Assembly: GCA_964478815.1 (NCBI GenBank)
Contig: CAYZKY010000007.1
Location: 15,236 to 79,235 of the forward strand
Origin: DASVNK01 sp964478815
GTDB lineage: Bacteria > Verrucomicrobiota > Verrucomicrobiia > Limisphaerales > SXQI01
Direction: 5' to 3'
Length of the DNA stretch: 64,000 bases
Shown: positions 18,689-27,254 of the stretch, piece by piece
How positions within the stretch are numbered: the stretch's first letter is position 1
Layout: each line of letters begins with the position of its first letter
Notes under the pieces: generated by a model
The model's database searches: none
What the model saw: the letters and a program-made list of their open reading frames with translations, nothing else
Told to the model about the DNA's origin: nothing
Translations under genes and position numbers: made by a program

Positions 18689-18796
18689 GTACGGTGATCG
18701 GTTTTGTATCCGGGGAGCCTGTCCCCTGCCCGGCCGTTAATGGAGCATAAAGGACGTTATGATGCACAAAATGTTTCGGGGAAGGGGGTTCGTGGT

Positions 18797-19696
18797 TCAT
18801 GCTGCGCTTGGTTCAGCGCTGACTATCCGAACTCGCGACCGGATGCGTTCACCCTTCGGCAGGATGAAAACGAACGCGTTAAATGTGTTGTTGAAAAAGT
18901 GGTACTCAAACTCGGTCAAGCTGCCGTCTATTGTCAGCAACAGGATTTTGCCCTTTTCATGGAACCGGCGGTTAAACTTTAAGTCAGAAACAAACGGCAG
19001 TGGCAAGGTGCAGAAGTCGGGCCACGAAATATCCCCAAACTCAGCGGTGAAGCTGTCCGACTGGAAATAATTGCGGAAGCGGGCTCCGAACTGCCCGTTT
19101 TGCTGGGGTGGATGAAGGACGAGTACAGCGCATCGCTTAGCCGAGCGCTGCACATACCGGCGAATCGCGGCATGAGCCGAACCGCCAAATTTCTGAGCCA
19201 ACGCCTGGGGCGATTTTATCGTCAATGGCAGTTTTGCGGCTTCATCGTCGAAGTGGTGGAGCTGAAACAGCAGCGATGACGCCCCATAATTCGCCTCGCG
19301 TTCGAAAATTTCTTTCACGTCCGGGTTAAGCGACTGCTCATCGTCCATTGCCGCCAAGAGATCTCGTTGCCAAGGAGAAACGCCGTGGATCGTTTCGTGC
19401 AAAGTTATGAAATTATTCCGGCTCTCCTTTTGGGAGTGATCAAGATAGATGACTTTCTGGCGAATATCGCAAATGCCCAGGAACTTCTTCATCGTCCTGG
19501 AAAATCCGCTGCCGAAACGCTCAAGGAATGATGGTTCGATTCGGCTGAGATCAACGCCTCGGTCAATGGACAGTTCGGCTTCCGCGACAATCCGATCCAC
19601 AGGAGTCGGAAAGACGCCCAACGCCTTTGCTCCTTTGAGGAGGTTGTAGGCGATGGTGTCTAGCGCTTTAGCAGTTTCCGGAGCGTCCGAGTTCAT
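18797..19696 (-). CDS. ImmA/IrrE-type metallopeptidase
   Basis: 299 residues with a zinc-binding HExxH motif in FITLHETIHGVSP. ImmA/IrrE proteins cleave XRE-type repressors and so release genes from repression. It lies 3 bp downstream of an XRE regulator gene on the same strand, the usual two-gene arrangement. The C-terminal 120 residues are an extra domain of unknown role. Its position beside the ubiquitin-like operon suggests it is the switch for that operon (inference). Confidence 0.85.
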   Translation of the reverse strand: MNSDAPETAKALDTIAYNLLKGAKALGVFPTPVDRIVAEAELSIDRGVDLSRIEPSFLERFGSGFSRTMKKFLGICDIRQKVIYLDHSQKESRNNFITLHETIHGVSPWQRDLLAAMDDEQSLNPDVKEIFEREANYGASSLLFQLHHFDDEAAKLPLTIKSPQALAQKFGGSAHAAIRRYVQRSAKRCAVLVLHPPQQNGQFGARFRNYFQSDSFTAEFGDISWPDFCTLPLPFVSDLKFNRRFHEKGKILLLTIDGSLTEFEYHFFNNTFNAFVFILPKGERIRSRVRIVSAEPSAA

Positions 19697-19699
19697 GTA

Positions 19700-20068
19700 T
19701 CATTTGCGTTGGGATCGAAGAAACGCCACATACTTCGCAACTTGCTCTTCCTCTTCCGCAGACAGTGATTCAAGTCCACGCAGAGCAGCGCCAGCCAGTG
19801 TTTTCGGCCCATCTTTCAGCTTTCGCTGCACGTATCCAGCGGCCTCCATCAACAGCTCGTAATCGACACAGTAGATGGTGGCGAGCTTATGCAGAAAATG
19901 CGGCGATGGTTTCTTGACCTTATCGTTTTCAAGCTGGCTCAAATAGGCGTTCGAAATACCCGTGACGTCCTCGACCTCACGCAGCGACAGCCTTCGCATC
20001 TCCCGGGCCGTCTTGAGCCCTTCCCCGAGAGACGATGGTTTCACTTCGGTGTTTTTGTTTTGGGGCAT
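19700..20068 (-). CDS. XRE-family HTH regulator
   Basis: 122 residues. The HTH is clear: LKTAREMRRLSLREVEDVTG, ISNAYLSQLENDKVKKPSP, then LHKLATIYCVDYELLMEAAG. The C-terminal tail is charged, as in repressors cleaved by ImmA peptidases. It is transcribed away from the ubiquitin-like operon; the 157-bp gap between them carries TCAAGCA/TGCTTGA repeats that may be its operators. Confidence 0.9.
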   Translation of the reverse strand: MPQNKNTEVKPSSLGEGLKTAREMRRLSLREVEDVTGISNAYLSQLENDKVKKPSPHFLHKLATIYCVDYELLMEAAGYVQRKLKDGPKTLAGAALRGLESLSAEEEEQVAKYVAFLRSQRK

Positions 20069-20097
20069 GTGATCAGGCTACTTCAGCCCGCGTCATA

Positions 20098-20180
20098 AAT
20101 CAAGCAGAATCCATTAAAACACGCAAGCGAATACATATGCTTGATGGATGCTTGACGGAGTGAGCAGCGCGTGATATCGT
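20098..20180 (+). promoter_or_regulatory. Divergent control region and promoter of the ubiquitin-like operon
   Basis: TTGACG (20152-20157), 17 bp, TATCGT (20175-20180) forms a plausible sigma70 promoter 45 bp before the first gene. Around it lie TCAAGCA (near 20099), TGCTTGA (near 20138) and TGCTTGAC (20149-20156); the last overlaps the -35 box. Such a set of inverted and direct copies is what an XRE dimer would use. Confidence 0.5.
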
Positions 20181-20225
20181 AATCTTATTAGGCCGGAATA
20201 GTTCCGGGCCACGGAGAATAAAAAT

Positions 20226-20912
20226 ATGAAAGAGACCGAAAACCGGAATCGCCCAAACCCCAAATGGTTCGGACTTGTTAACGACACCGTAATCCCTGCC
20301 CCTCAACGGAAAGTTCCGGCGTCCTTGTTGAGGACCCAAGCCGGCGTGCCCGGCGATCACGCCTTGTTGCGCGATCATAACTCACCTCGGGATGTGGTTA
20401 TTGACCCTCACACCGAGATCGACTTGGGGCTGGGGAATGTCTTCTACAGCCGTCCCATTCAGTGTGAACGGCAAGACGGTGCATGTGATACTCCGGCAAA
20501 ACTGGCCTGGGCCGTCAATGACCGGCCAGAGGTCACCGTCAGGCCCGATCAAACTGGCCGATCAATCCGGGAGCTATTTGGGCTGGCTGATGGAACGGTT
20601 CTGTTCCGTGACTTTGAAGGCCCGATGGATCTGGAGGTCACTGATGGCGATGCGGTCATCTTCAACGATGGGCCGGTTTTCGTCACCCGCAAGGTTCAGC
20701 AGTTCTGCTTGAACATCGAAGACAAGCTCTATTCCTGGCCCAAACCGAAAATCAGCACGAGCGAGATCCGACAGCTCGGCCACCTGCCGGCGGATCAATC
20801 CGTCGTGTGGGAAGACGGTGAAGGTCATGAACGCACCCTTCGCGAGGACGAAGTGATTGAACTTGCAACCTGCTGCCGCGTCGGGCGGGCTCCGAAATAC
20901 AAACGAGGATGA
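20226..20912 (+). CDS. Multi-ubiquitin (tandem beta-grasp) protein
   Basis: 228 residues. I read three consecutive beta-grasp units: about 13-75 (WFGLVNDTVIPAPQRKV...), 88-157 (LAWAVNDRPEVTVRPDQTG...), and 158-220 (FCLNIEDKLYSWPKPKIST, a good match to multi-ubiquitin domains). The protein ends KYKRG, so the terminal residue is glycine and no proteolytic trimming would be needed before activation. It is followed by E2-, JAB- and E1-like genes, each overlapping the next, in the order known from bacterial ubiquitin-like operons. It is probably the modifier that becomes attached to a target. Comparative genomics links such operons with antiviral defence. Confidence 0.8.
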   Translation: MKETENRNRPNPKWFGLVNDTVIPAPQRKVPASLLRTQAGVPGDHALLRDHNSPRDVVIDPHTEIDLGLGNVFYSRPIQCERQDGACDTPAKLAWAVNDRPEVTVRPDQTGRSIRELFGLADGTVLFRDFEGPMDLEVTDGDAVIFNDGPVFVTRKVQQFCLNIEDKLYSWPKPKISTSEIRQLGHLPADQSVVWEDGEGHERTLREDEVIELATCCRVGRAPKYKRG

Positions 20913-21319
20913 AAGCACGCATTAAAGAGGACCTTGATTTGCTGCGGGGGCGGTTTCCCGCGCTCGAACACGGGCCAAACTTCGAGTGGGTCCGGATTCC
21001 GGCGTTTCCCTTCCCAAAAGGCCGGTTCAACAAGGCGAGCGGTCCTATCCTGTTTGTGTTGCCAGTTGGCTACCCGCAGACCGGCCCGGACAACTTCTTT
21101 ACTGATGTTGATCTCCGCCTGACGGACGGCTCATTGCCGCCAGGCTTCAACGCTGGTCCGCAATCAAGCAGTGGACCAGCGCCGGTACCGGGAAACTGGG
21201 GTTGGTTCTCTTGGCACCCTAACAAGTGGACCGTGGCGGCCGAGATTGCGGCCGGAGACAACCTGCTGGTGTTCGTAACCGGAATCCAATTGTGTTTGCG
21301 TGGGGAGGAATCGACATGA
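20909..21319 (+). CDS. E2/UBC-like protein (Prok-E2_E type)
   Basis: 136 residues. The stretch ILFVLPVGYPQTGPDNFFTD, VDLRLTDGSLPPGF and WGWFSWHPNKW fits the prokaryotic E2_E fold, a distant UBC relative. The ATG overlaps the multi-ubiquitin stop by 4 bp. The only cysteine is near the C-terminus (QLCLRGEEST). If that is not the thioester cysteine, the protein may work differently from a classical E2. The assignment relies partly on the operon. Confidence 0.75.
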   Translation: MKARIKEDLDLLRGRFPALEHGPNFEWVRIPAFPFPKGRFNKASGPILFVLPVGYPQTGPDNFFTDVDLRLTDGSLPPGFNAGPQSSSGPAPVPGNWGWFSWHPNKWTVAAEIAAGDNLLVFVTGIQLCLRGEEST

Positions 21320-21861
21320 GCCATGAGATTTTAATCCCCGCCGGCATCCTGAATCGCGTTCAGCGCCACCTTTTCCAGAGTCATCTTGAGCAGGCGGCTT
21401 TTCTGTTCGCCACGACGGAGACCGAATACGGGGCCGTCCGTTTTCATGTGGAGGACTCCTACCTGGTTCCCGCCAGCGGATGGGACGTGCAGATGGACGT
21501 TTATTTGGAGATGACGGACGAAGAGCGGGCCAAAATCTTGAAAATGGCACGGGACCGTAATGCGGCGATCATCGATTGCCATTCTCACCCGCACAGCCAG
21601 GAAGACGTTTGGTTTTCTCCAAGCGACCTGGCCGGCATCAATCAGTTTGCACAATACACCAAATGGAAATTAAAGGGCCGCCCGTTCGCGGCACTGGTGT
21701 TTGGAGAGACCTCCATTGATGGCGTGGTATGGCAGGGCGAATTCGCCGGTGCGGAACCGCTGGGGGCTTTGGCTGTCGTAGGACAGGCCCGGCTAATACC
21801 AACCGGTTCTTGGTTCCGGCCTCGACCAGTTCGACTAAACAGATTTCAACCTTATGACTAG
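21316..21861 (+). CDS. JAB/JAMM metallopeptidase
   Basis: 181 residues. The JAMM zinc site is visible: E25, H89-S-H91-P and S101-P-S-D104 (DCHSHPHSQEDVWFSPSD). Such enzymes cut ubiquitin-like chains or process the modifier. Because the modifier already ends in Gly, a deconjugating role seems likelier than maturation. It overlaps the E2-like gene by 4 bp and the E1-like gene by 8 bp. Confidence 0.9.
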   Translation: MSHEILIPAGILNRVQRHLFQSHLEQAAFLFATTETEYGAVRFHVEDSYLVPASGWDVQMDVYLEMTDEERAKILKMARDRNAAIIDCHSHPHSQEDVWFSPSDLAGINQFAQYTKWKLKGRPFAALVFGETSIDGVVWQGEFAGAEPLGALAVVGQARLIPTGSWFRPRPVRLNRFQPYD

Positions 21862-22753
21862 TGAACGTTTCAAAAGACAAATCGCCGCTTTCGGCGACCT
21901 CGGCCAACAACGGCTCGCGGCGGAGCGCGTTGGAATCGTTGGCGGCGGCGGCTTGGGCTGCTTTGTCAGCCAATCTCTAGTTAACCTAGGCGTCGGCCGG
22001 CTGGTCGTCGTTGATCACGATACCCTCACCGAATCAAATCGAAACCGCTGGGTCCTGGGATTCTCGGCCGATATTGGCGCATACAAGGTTGATCTGATCC
22101 GGCGCTACATACTGGCCGTTGACCCTGCGGCAGATGTGATCGCAATCCGGGAGAACGTGAGAACTCGGGCTGCACTGATCGAGCTGATGAAATGCTCAAC
22201 GATCTTCGGGTGCGTTGACAATGACGGGGCCAGACTGATTCTGACTGAGCTGTGTGCGGCTTACCAAATCACGTATATCGACTGCGCCAGCGAAATCATT
22301 CCACCAAAAGCCGACTCTCCCCTGGATTTTGGCGGGCGTGTGGTGGTCGCTCGGCCAGGTCAGTTTTGCTTGTTCTGCGCCGGCGAACTTGATTCCGAAG
22401 AGGCCAAAATGGCCCTGGAGGACTCAGCGGTTCAGGCTGCCCGCAACGCGCACGGCTACGGCCTCGGTTCCGAGGTCGAATCTCCCAGCGTCGTATCCTT
22501 GAACGGCGTAGTGGCCAACTTGGCCGTAACGGAATTCATGGTCATGGTGGCCCGGATGCGAGAGCCGGCCCTTAAGCTCACATTTCGAGGGATGCGAGGC
22601 GTTGTTGTGTCGAACAAAGCTGAACGCTCACCCAATTGCTACACCTGCGGTGTCCTGAACGGGATCCGCGATGAGGTCGATATTTTACGGTACGTTTTGC
22701 CAGAACGAAATAACGAATTCGTTACCGGCCAACTGGCCTTGGCTGCTTCCTAA
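21854..22753 (+). CDS. E1-like ThiF-family activating enzyme
   Basis: 299 residues. The nucleotide-binding loop GIVGGGGLG lies at 28-35, then DHDTLTESNRNRW (about 54-66) with the Asn/Arg residues that contact ATP. Two CxxC pairs (CLFCAG near 174 and NCYTCG near 262) should bind structural zinc as in ThiF/MoeB/E1 enzymes. The likely reaction is adenylation of the C-terminal glycine of the multi-ubiquitin protein. It is the last gene of the operon; integrase debris starts about 155 bp later. Confidence 0.9.
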   Translation: MTSERFKRQIAAFGDLGQQRLAAERVGIVGGGGLGCFVSQSLVNLGVGRLVVVDHDTLTESNRNRWVLGFSADIGAYKVDLIRRYILAVDPAADVIAIRENVRTRAALIELMKCSTIFGCVDNDGARLILTELCAAYQITYIDCASEIIPPKADSPLDFGGRVVVARPGQFCLFCAGELDSEEAKMALEDSAVQAARNAHGYGLGSEVESPSVVSLNGVVANLAVTEFMVMVARMREPALKLTFRGMRGVVVSNKAERSPNCYTCGVLNGIRDEVDILRYVLPERNNEFVTGQLALAAS

Positions 22754-22909
22754 CCATTTCGTGGGGCTGGTTTGCCGGAGTCTTCTTCCATGCGTTCCTC
22801 ATTCACTGCCGGCAATCCCCGTTTGATAACCTTATCGCGTCGCCCATCTCGCCATCGTCTTCACCTTTCCTGAGACGATAGTGAGATGGGCGAAGGGAGA
22901 AGTAGGGCT

Positions 22910-23312
22910 GGTTTCGCTTCCAGAAGAAAGGCGGGAAATCTCATGAAGTGCCCGCGCATCACGACGCGGAAATTTTCCTCGATGCCTCCCTCACTGCCGA
23001 TGGGAATCACCAGGAGAACAAGCACCTCTCTTTCGCACCGCGCCCGGAAAATCTGGCACCCTCTCGGAACGGCGGCTTAACCGAAACGAGACTCTCGCCA
23101 TGATCAAGCGACGCGCGAATGTTGCGGGATTACCGGGAAACACCTGCAATCACACCTTCCGCGCTCCAGGCATCACCCCATTTCTTCTAAACGGCGGCAC
23201 GGTCGAGAAAGCCCAAACCGTCGCCGGGCATGAATCGCCGAAAAGCACCTAGCTTTATGACCGCCGGAGCGATGAGATCACTTTGGATGAAATCGAGTGG
23301 ATTCTCAACTGA
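22910..23312 (+). pseudogene. Tyrosine recombinase 3' relic
   Basis: Reading across frames: WFRFQKKGGKSHEVPAHHDA, then KRRANVAGLPGNTCNHTFRA, TVEKAQTVAGHESPKST, a TAG stop, and LYDRRSDEITLDEIEWILN to the true stop. It covers the final catalytic region that is missing from the pseudogene at 17842-18688 and is from the same subfamily. It is frameshifted and interrupted, so dead. Confidence 0.75.
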
Positions 23313-23457
23313 CGCCGCCGGTGGAAAGACTGGAACCCGCGCAGCCGGAGGCTTGCAGCCGTTCTAATTCAATACAATATGCCAGTTTCGCGGCCCAATT
23401 TGTCTCCATGAATCCTTTTGTGGTACGATGCCGGTGGGTTCACTAAAGGAGCACATC

Positions 23458-23715
23458 ATGCATCACGTTCATCCCCGCCTCCGAAATCGCCATGCATTTC
23501 TCGAAACTGCTCGACCGGGTGCGTTTGGGAGAGGGATTTGTCATCACCCAAGGGGGCCAGGAGATTGCCCGGCTTCTTCCAACCAAACGGCGAGCAATCA
23601 GGAAATCCAAAGCGCGATCGAGCAGATGGAACAGCTTCAGCAGAGCACCTTCTTGAACCGTCCCGGGATGCCTTTCCTCGACATTGCCGAACCGGTCGCA
23701 GTGGGACGCCAGTGA
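23458..23715 (+). pseudogene. Phd-type antitoxin with two compensating frameshifts
   Basis: A strong AAAGGAG lies 5 bp before the ATG at 23458. After two codons the antitoxin-like reading continues in the next frame (FIPASEIAMHFSKLLDRVRL, GEGFVITQGGQEIARLLPTK), then returns to the first frame near 23590 (IQSAIEQMEQLQQSTFLNRP) and overlaps the PIN gene by 4 bp. So both ends are kept but the middle is out of frame. Either a decayed gene or two sequencing errors. Confidence 0.65.
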
Positions 23716-24137
23716 GTCCTTTCGTCCTCGACTGTTCTTTTACCATGAGCTGGATCTTTCAAGATGAAGCAGCTCCCTATTCTCTTGAACTGAGACGATC
23801 TCTCAGCGCGGAGCGCCCTGCGGTCGTGCCGCCACTGTGGAAATTTGAAGTGGCCAATGTTCTAATCATGGGCGAACGGCGCGGGAGAATTTCCGAAACG
23901 CCGGCCGCCCGGCACTTGCTGCTGCTTTCCATGCTGCCGATTGAAATTGACGATGGTTCCCTGGACGCAAGCGGGTCGAACGGCTCTCTCCTCGCGCGCA
24001 AGCATCCGTTGACCGCGTATGACGCGTCCTCTCTGGAATTGGCCCAAAGACGCGGATTGCCGCTCCCCTCCTTCCACGGAGCGCTTCGGAAGGCCGCCGA
24101 GAGGGAGAACGTCAAGCGTCTGTCTTCCCGGAAGTGA
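23712..24137 (+). CDS. PIN-domain protein, probably inactive VapC
   Basis: 141 residues from a GTG at 23712 (MSPFVLDCSFTMSWIFQDEA). The first Asp, the Glu in KFEVANVL and the Asp in LTAYDASSLELA are present. The usual final Asp position in the ATxD-type motif reads PSFHGALRKAA, with His instead of Asp. With its antitoxin frameshifted, the loss of an acidic residue fits relaxed selection on a detoxified copy. Confidence 0.7.
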   Translation: MSPFVLDCSFTMSWIFQDEAAPYSLELRRSLSAERPAVVPPLWKFEVANVLIMGERRGRISETPAARHLLLLSMLPIEIDDGSLDASGSNGSLLARKHPLTAYDASSLELAQRRGLPLPSFHGALRKAAERENVKRLSSRK

Positions 24138-24500
24138 ACTCGCCTTGGACGGCGTTTGCTTTTGGCACCTCATGCGCCCAACTCGCCCGGCAGCGAGACC
24201 TGACACTCGAGGGGTGGGAATCGATTCCGATCTTCGGTGAGGGAGGCTCTCCGATTTCTCCGTGGCCGATTTTGTGCCCCGCGAATGTTCGCATTGGTTT
24301 TCTCTGCCAGCGGAGGGCCGTGCAGGGAACGAGTTCCAGGCCAGCCGCTTTCCGAATCCGGTTTAGCCCTCCCAGCAAAGCGAAGACTTGCCGTCGGTCC
24401 GGGGCGTAGAGTGCATAGGGCAACTCCTGGAAGCGACGCTCGATGGTTTCGACCAAATCGGTGAGCGGCTCCCGAAGGAAGCCCGCCTTTAACTTCGTCA
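24112..24500 (-). other. Possible gene fragment, unknown
   Basis: The minus strand has protein-like sequence (LREPLTDLVETIERRFQELP, YALYAPDRRQVFALLGGLNR, IRKAAGLELVP) without a start; it is cut at the integrase relic near 24530. The family was not recognised. The remainder of the long ORF to 25596 is antisense to a VapBC pair and is not real. Could be a plasmid gene remnant. Confidence 0.3.
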
Positions 24501-24529
24501 AACGGTTCCCGCGCCATGCGCACCGAAGG

Positions 24530-24671
24530 GAGGATGGAAGCCGCCATGTCTGGCGCGAGCGAACGCTCGATCCAGAACCAGACCGGTCACCGGAGCCTCG
24601 CCGTCTTGCGCCTCTATATCCGCGATGGAAGCCTATTCCGCGAGACCGCCGCCAAGAATGCCGGCCTGTAA
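24530..24671 (+). pseudogene. Integrase C-terminal relic
   Basis: The last 40 or so codons read AAMSGASERSIQNQTGHRSL and LRLYIRDGSLFRETAAKNAGL, nearly the same as the tail of the intact recombinase at 12658-13626. A vapBC-type module follows about 105 bp later, as it does after the intact gene. Everything upstream of the tail is gone. Confidence 0.8.
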
Positions 24672-24743
24672 TATTCCCGGTCGCGATCCGAACCGCGCCA
24701 TTCCCGGGGCGACCTCTTGCCAAGGCAGGCCTGATGTGCGATA

Positions 24744-24764
24744 ATCTGACCATACTAGTCAGAT
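24744..24764. promoter_or_regulatory. Operator palindrome of the third TA module
   Basis: ATCTGAC, 7 nt, GTCAGAT: a perfect 7-bp inverted repeat. It overlaps a GATAAT -10-like box (24762-24767) just before the GAGGA ribosome-binding site and ATG at 24779, a normal place for antitoxin autorepression. Confidence 0.6.
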
Positions 24765-24778
24765 AATGAGGATGCTTC

Positions 24779-25084
24779 ATGTCCAAGACACCTGTTTCCG
24801 ATGAACCGAAACAAGTGCCACTGCTTGGTGGATTCCCCAGCTGGAAGCTGGAGGAGGCCAAGGCGCGCTTCAGTGAACTGGTCAAGTCCGCCCGGGGCGG
24901 CCCGCAGCGGGTCACCGTGCATGGGCGCGATGCCGTCATGGTGGTCGATGCCGAGATGTTTGCCGCCCTGCTGCCTTCCAGCCAGCAGCCGAGCCTGCAC
25001 CAGCTCCTTTCCGACTCTCCCCTGGCCCGGCTCAAATTCGGGAGCAAACCGGTCCGGGCTCCGGTAAGGGACGTTGAACTATGA
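24779..25084 (+). CDS. vapB: Phd/YefM-like antitoxin
   Basis: 101 residues. The core WKLEEAKARFSELVKSARGG, PQRVTVHGRDAVMVVDAEMF is standard for Phd/YefM antitoxins. Here it has a 20-residue N-terminal extension (MSKTPVSDEPKQVP). The stop overlaps the toxin start by 4 bp (ATGA). An inverted repeat precedes it. Confidence 0.9.
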   Translation: MSKTPVSDEPKQVPLLGGFPSWKLEEAKARFSELVKSARGGPQRVTVHGRDAVMVVDAEMFAALLPSSQQPSLHQLLSDSPLARLKFGSKPVRAPVRDVEL

Positions 25085-25524
25085 GCGGCTGGGTGCTCGA
25101 CACCAATGTGCTGTCCGAGCTGCGGAAAGGGAGCCGGTCCCACGCCGCTGTTACGGCCTGGGCAGAGGATCAGGCTGTGTATCAGCTTTTCGTCAGCCGC
25201 GTCACGCTCGGCGAGATCCAGTATGGCATTGAGCAAACGCCCAATCCCGCCTTTCGCCTGGAACTGGAGCAATGGGTGCAGGCGCGCCTTCTCCCCTGGT
25301 TTTCCGGGCGGATTCTGGAGGTCGACCAGCCGGTCATCGTGGAGTGGCGTCGGATGGTTGAAAAGGGGCGAAAACGAAACCACACCTTCAGCCAGCCCGA
25401 CCTGTTTATTGCCGCGACAGCAAAGGTGCATGGTCTGGGTGTAGCCACGCGCAACGTGGAGGATTTTGCACTCGCGGGCGTCGCCGTCACCAACCTTTGG
25501 AAATATCGCTCGCTTCGATCGTAG
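25081..25524 (+). CDS. vapC: PIN-domain ribonuclease toxin (VapC/FitB-like)
   Basis: 147 residues: GWVLDTNVLSELRKG (first Asp), SRVTLGEIQYGIEQ (Glu), FSQPDLFIAATAKVHGL (Asp), VATRNVEDF (last acidic). All active-site positions are present and the length is normal. It is the only fully intact TA pair in the 22.9-28 kb decayed stretch. Confidence 0.92.
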   Translation: MSGWVLDTNVLSELRKGSRSHAAVTAWAEDQAVYQLFVSRVTLGEIQYGIEQTPNPAFRLELEQWVQARLLPWFSGRILEVDQPVIVEWRRMVEKGRKRNHTFSQPDLFIAATAKVHGLGVATRNVEDFALAGVAVTNLWKYRSLRS

Positions 25525-25593
25525 GAATATGGGAACCAGGCTTCCTCCTCTCTTGTCCGCTTGGAGCTTAACAGGGTCGAGCTGCGTGCCGGG

Positions 25594-25779
25594 CAAGGCT
25601 CCGCGTCGCTTTCCGGTCGCTCCCTGGCCACTCAGGAGGACTCTACCGTCGCGAGCGAACGTTCGATTCGGACCGGGCTTCGGGGTCTCCCTGTCCTTCG
25701 CCGGCAGATTCGCGATGGCGGCCTCTTAAAGAATAGCGCGGCGAAAAAACCCGCCTCTGGCCTCGGCTCACATGTGTAA
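25594..25779 (+). pseudogene. Third integrase C-terminal relic
   Basis: The frame reads SASLSGRSLATQEDSTVASE, RSIRTGLRGLPVLRRQIRDG, GLLKNSAAKKPASGL, which lines up with the HSLRAGLATQ...ASERAIQNQTGHRS...YIRDGSLF...AAKK tail of the intact recombinase. The catalytic His region and the nucleophile Tyr are lost. A vapBC relic follows, keeping the same order as at 12.6-14.4 kb. Confidence 0.75.
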
Positions 25780-25794
25780 GATATTCCGTGCGCA

Positions 25795-25972
25795 TTGCCG
25801 GCAGATGGCAGCTGATATGATCGAACCAGGCCCTCAATTTCGCATTCATGACCTGCGGCTGGCTGCTCAGGTCATCCAGCGCGGCTTCGGCTTTCTCACC
25901 GCGAATGCCTAGGATTTTCGTGATGTTCCCGGAGTGCGTTTGGCGGAATTCAGCGGACGGGGAAAGGATTGA
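25795..25972 (+). pseudogene. vapBC relic: promoter joined to vapC tail
   Basis: TTGCCG (25795-25800) and TATGAT (25816-25821) with a worn palindrome between them copy the promoter at 13658-13686. About 9 bp later the sequence jumps to the last part of vapC (PGPQFRIHDLRLAAQVIQRG, FLTANA, TAG, DFRDVPGVRLAEF). The antitoxin and two thirds of the toxin are deleted, and a TAG replaces the Lys of the NPKDF motif. Confidence 0.8.
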
Positions 25973-26149
25973 TCGGTTCGCTGGTCTGGACGCTCTCAAA
26001 GCCCCTGCCATGTGAATTCGACATGGAGTGCATGGTTGGAGGGGACCGTCTCGGTCAGGTGGCTCCATTTTGGATGTTGCCAATCTCTCCCGGGCATTTT
26101 GCGCCACGGTTGAAAGCTCGACGGCAGGGGTGATCGGTTCGCCATCCGT

Positions 26150-26743
26150 TCAGATAAGCAAGTCGAGCTGGACGCGGGACGGAAGCGCGCTGCGTTTCGC
26201 CGCCAGACTCTCGAACATCTCCTCTTGCGTGGTGGGAAGATCCGATTCCCGCAACTCAAGCGCGATGGCCTCAGCCTCATTCGGACTCGCTCCGCCCGCT
26301 TGAAACTCCTGGAGCATCTGCGCATACGGCTTATTGGCGGCAAACAATCCTCCATCCGCGTACATCACCTTCAGCCGCCAGCGCCATTCCGCGATGGTCA
26401 GGTCCGTGCCGATAAACTCCACGGGCGGTCCGAGGCGATACGGTTTTCCAGCGAGCGTCACCCGTTCTCCCTCTCGATAGTGCGACCCCGGGATCCGTGC
26501 CGGTTCCGGACCCGAGTACGCCACCGCTGGGATCAGTGGACAACACAGGGCCGAATGCCCTGTGCGGCCTCCAAAACTGGCGTAGAACTGTCCCTGGTGT
26601 TGGAAAGCTCGCACTTTGGGGAAAGATTGTGCCGATTAAGCGGCGTCGATATCCCCTTGCTCAGTCCGCCAAATGGCCATTTCCAGGCGACGCCAATTCA
26701 CCGTGATTTGCCGCAAATTGCTTTCGGTCCGTTCCCGCTCCAC
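26150..26743 (-). pseudogene. Copy of unknown protein B with a stop at codon 36
   Basis: With a GTG start at 26743 and the same GAGG upstream element, the reading frame is exactly as long as gene B (198 codons with stop). Codon 36, Tyr in gene B, is TAA (26638-26636). The rest is well kept (GERVTLAGKPYRLG, VMYADGGLFAANKPYAQMLQ), which suggests a recent loss or a shorter protein restarted downstream. Confidence 0.75.
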
Positions 26744-26760
26744 GAATGCCTGCCTCCTCT

Positions 26761-27254
26761 AACAGGGTATAGAACAATAGGGCGGCAAGATCAATGATCT
26801 CACCTGGGGTGTCTCTGGACAAAGCCCTTGATCATGTGGGGAGCCAGAGTTCGCCCCAATGACGGCTCTGTCGGACTTCGGCTAGAGCACCGAGTGGTGT
26901 CACCGCGCTTTACTTGTTGATCCACGCGCAGCCCTGGCTGCTTCTCCTCGATTTCGCACCGATCTCCGGCACGACACGATGCTCTGGGCGAGCCGGAACT
27001 ATGGTGTAGTTCAGCACTTCGTTCCATCTGAATTAGTGCTGTGATTGCCCCTGGAGCTTTCGCCTCGGCCGGGTCCGAGGCAATTCTATCGCGCTCGCTT
27101 GGAATGAACCGGCGTCGCTCTTTCTCTCTTGCCTTCAACTGGTCGGTCCTGCTTGCCGTAGCGCGGGTAATCGACCGTGATCCGATCTTCCAGCGCCACC
27201 TGTCCGAGGTGATTTGTCAAAGTTCTGTTCCGTGCAATTCAATGGTGCCGGCTC
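26761..27254. other. Insertion between the copied B and A genes, no intact gene
   Basis: In the first block only 59 bp separate B and A; here there are about 510 bp. The minus strand carries a short protein-like stretch near 27180 (EDRITVDYPRYGKQDRPVEG), but no complete ORF with motifs was found. Probably the remains of another inserted gene. Confidence 0.35.

Noticed and set aside
24112..25596. 494-codon minus-strand ORF
   Set aside because: Most of it is antisense to an intact vapBC pair and an integrase relic; only the 24112-24500 end has protein-like sequence and is listed separately at low confidence.
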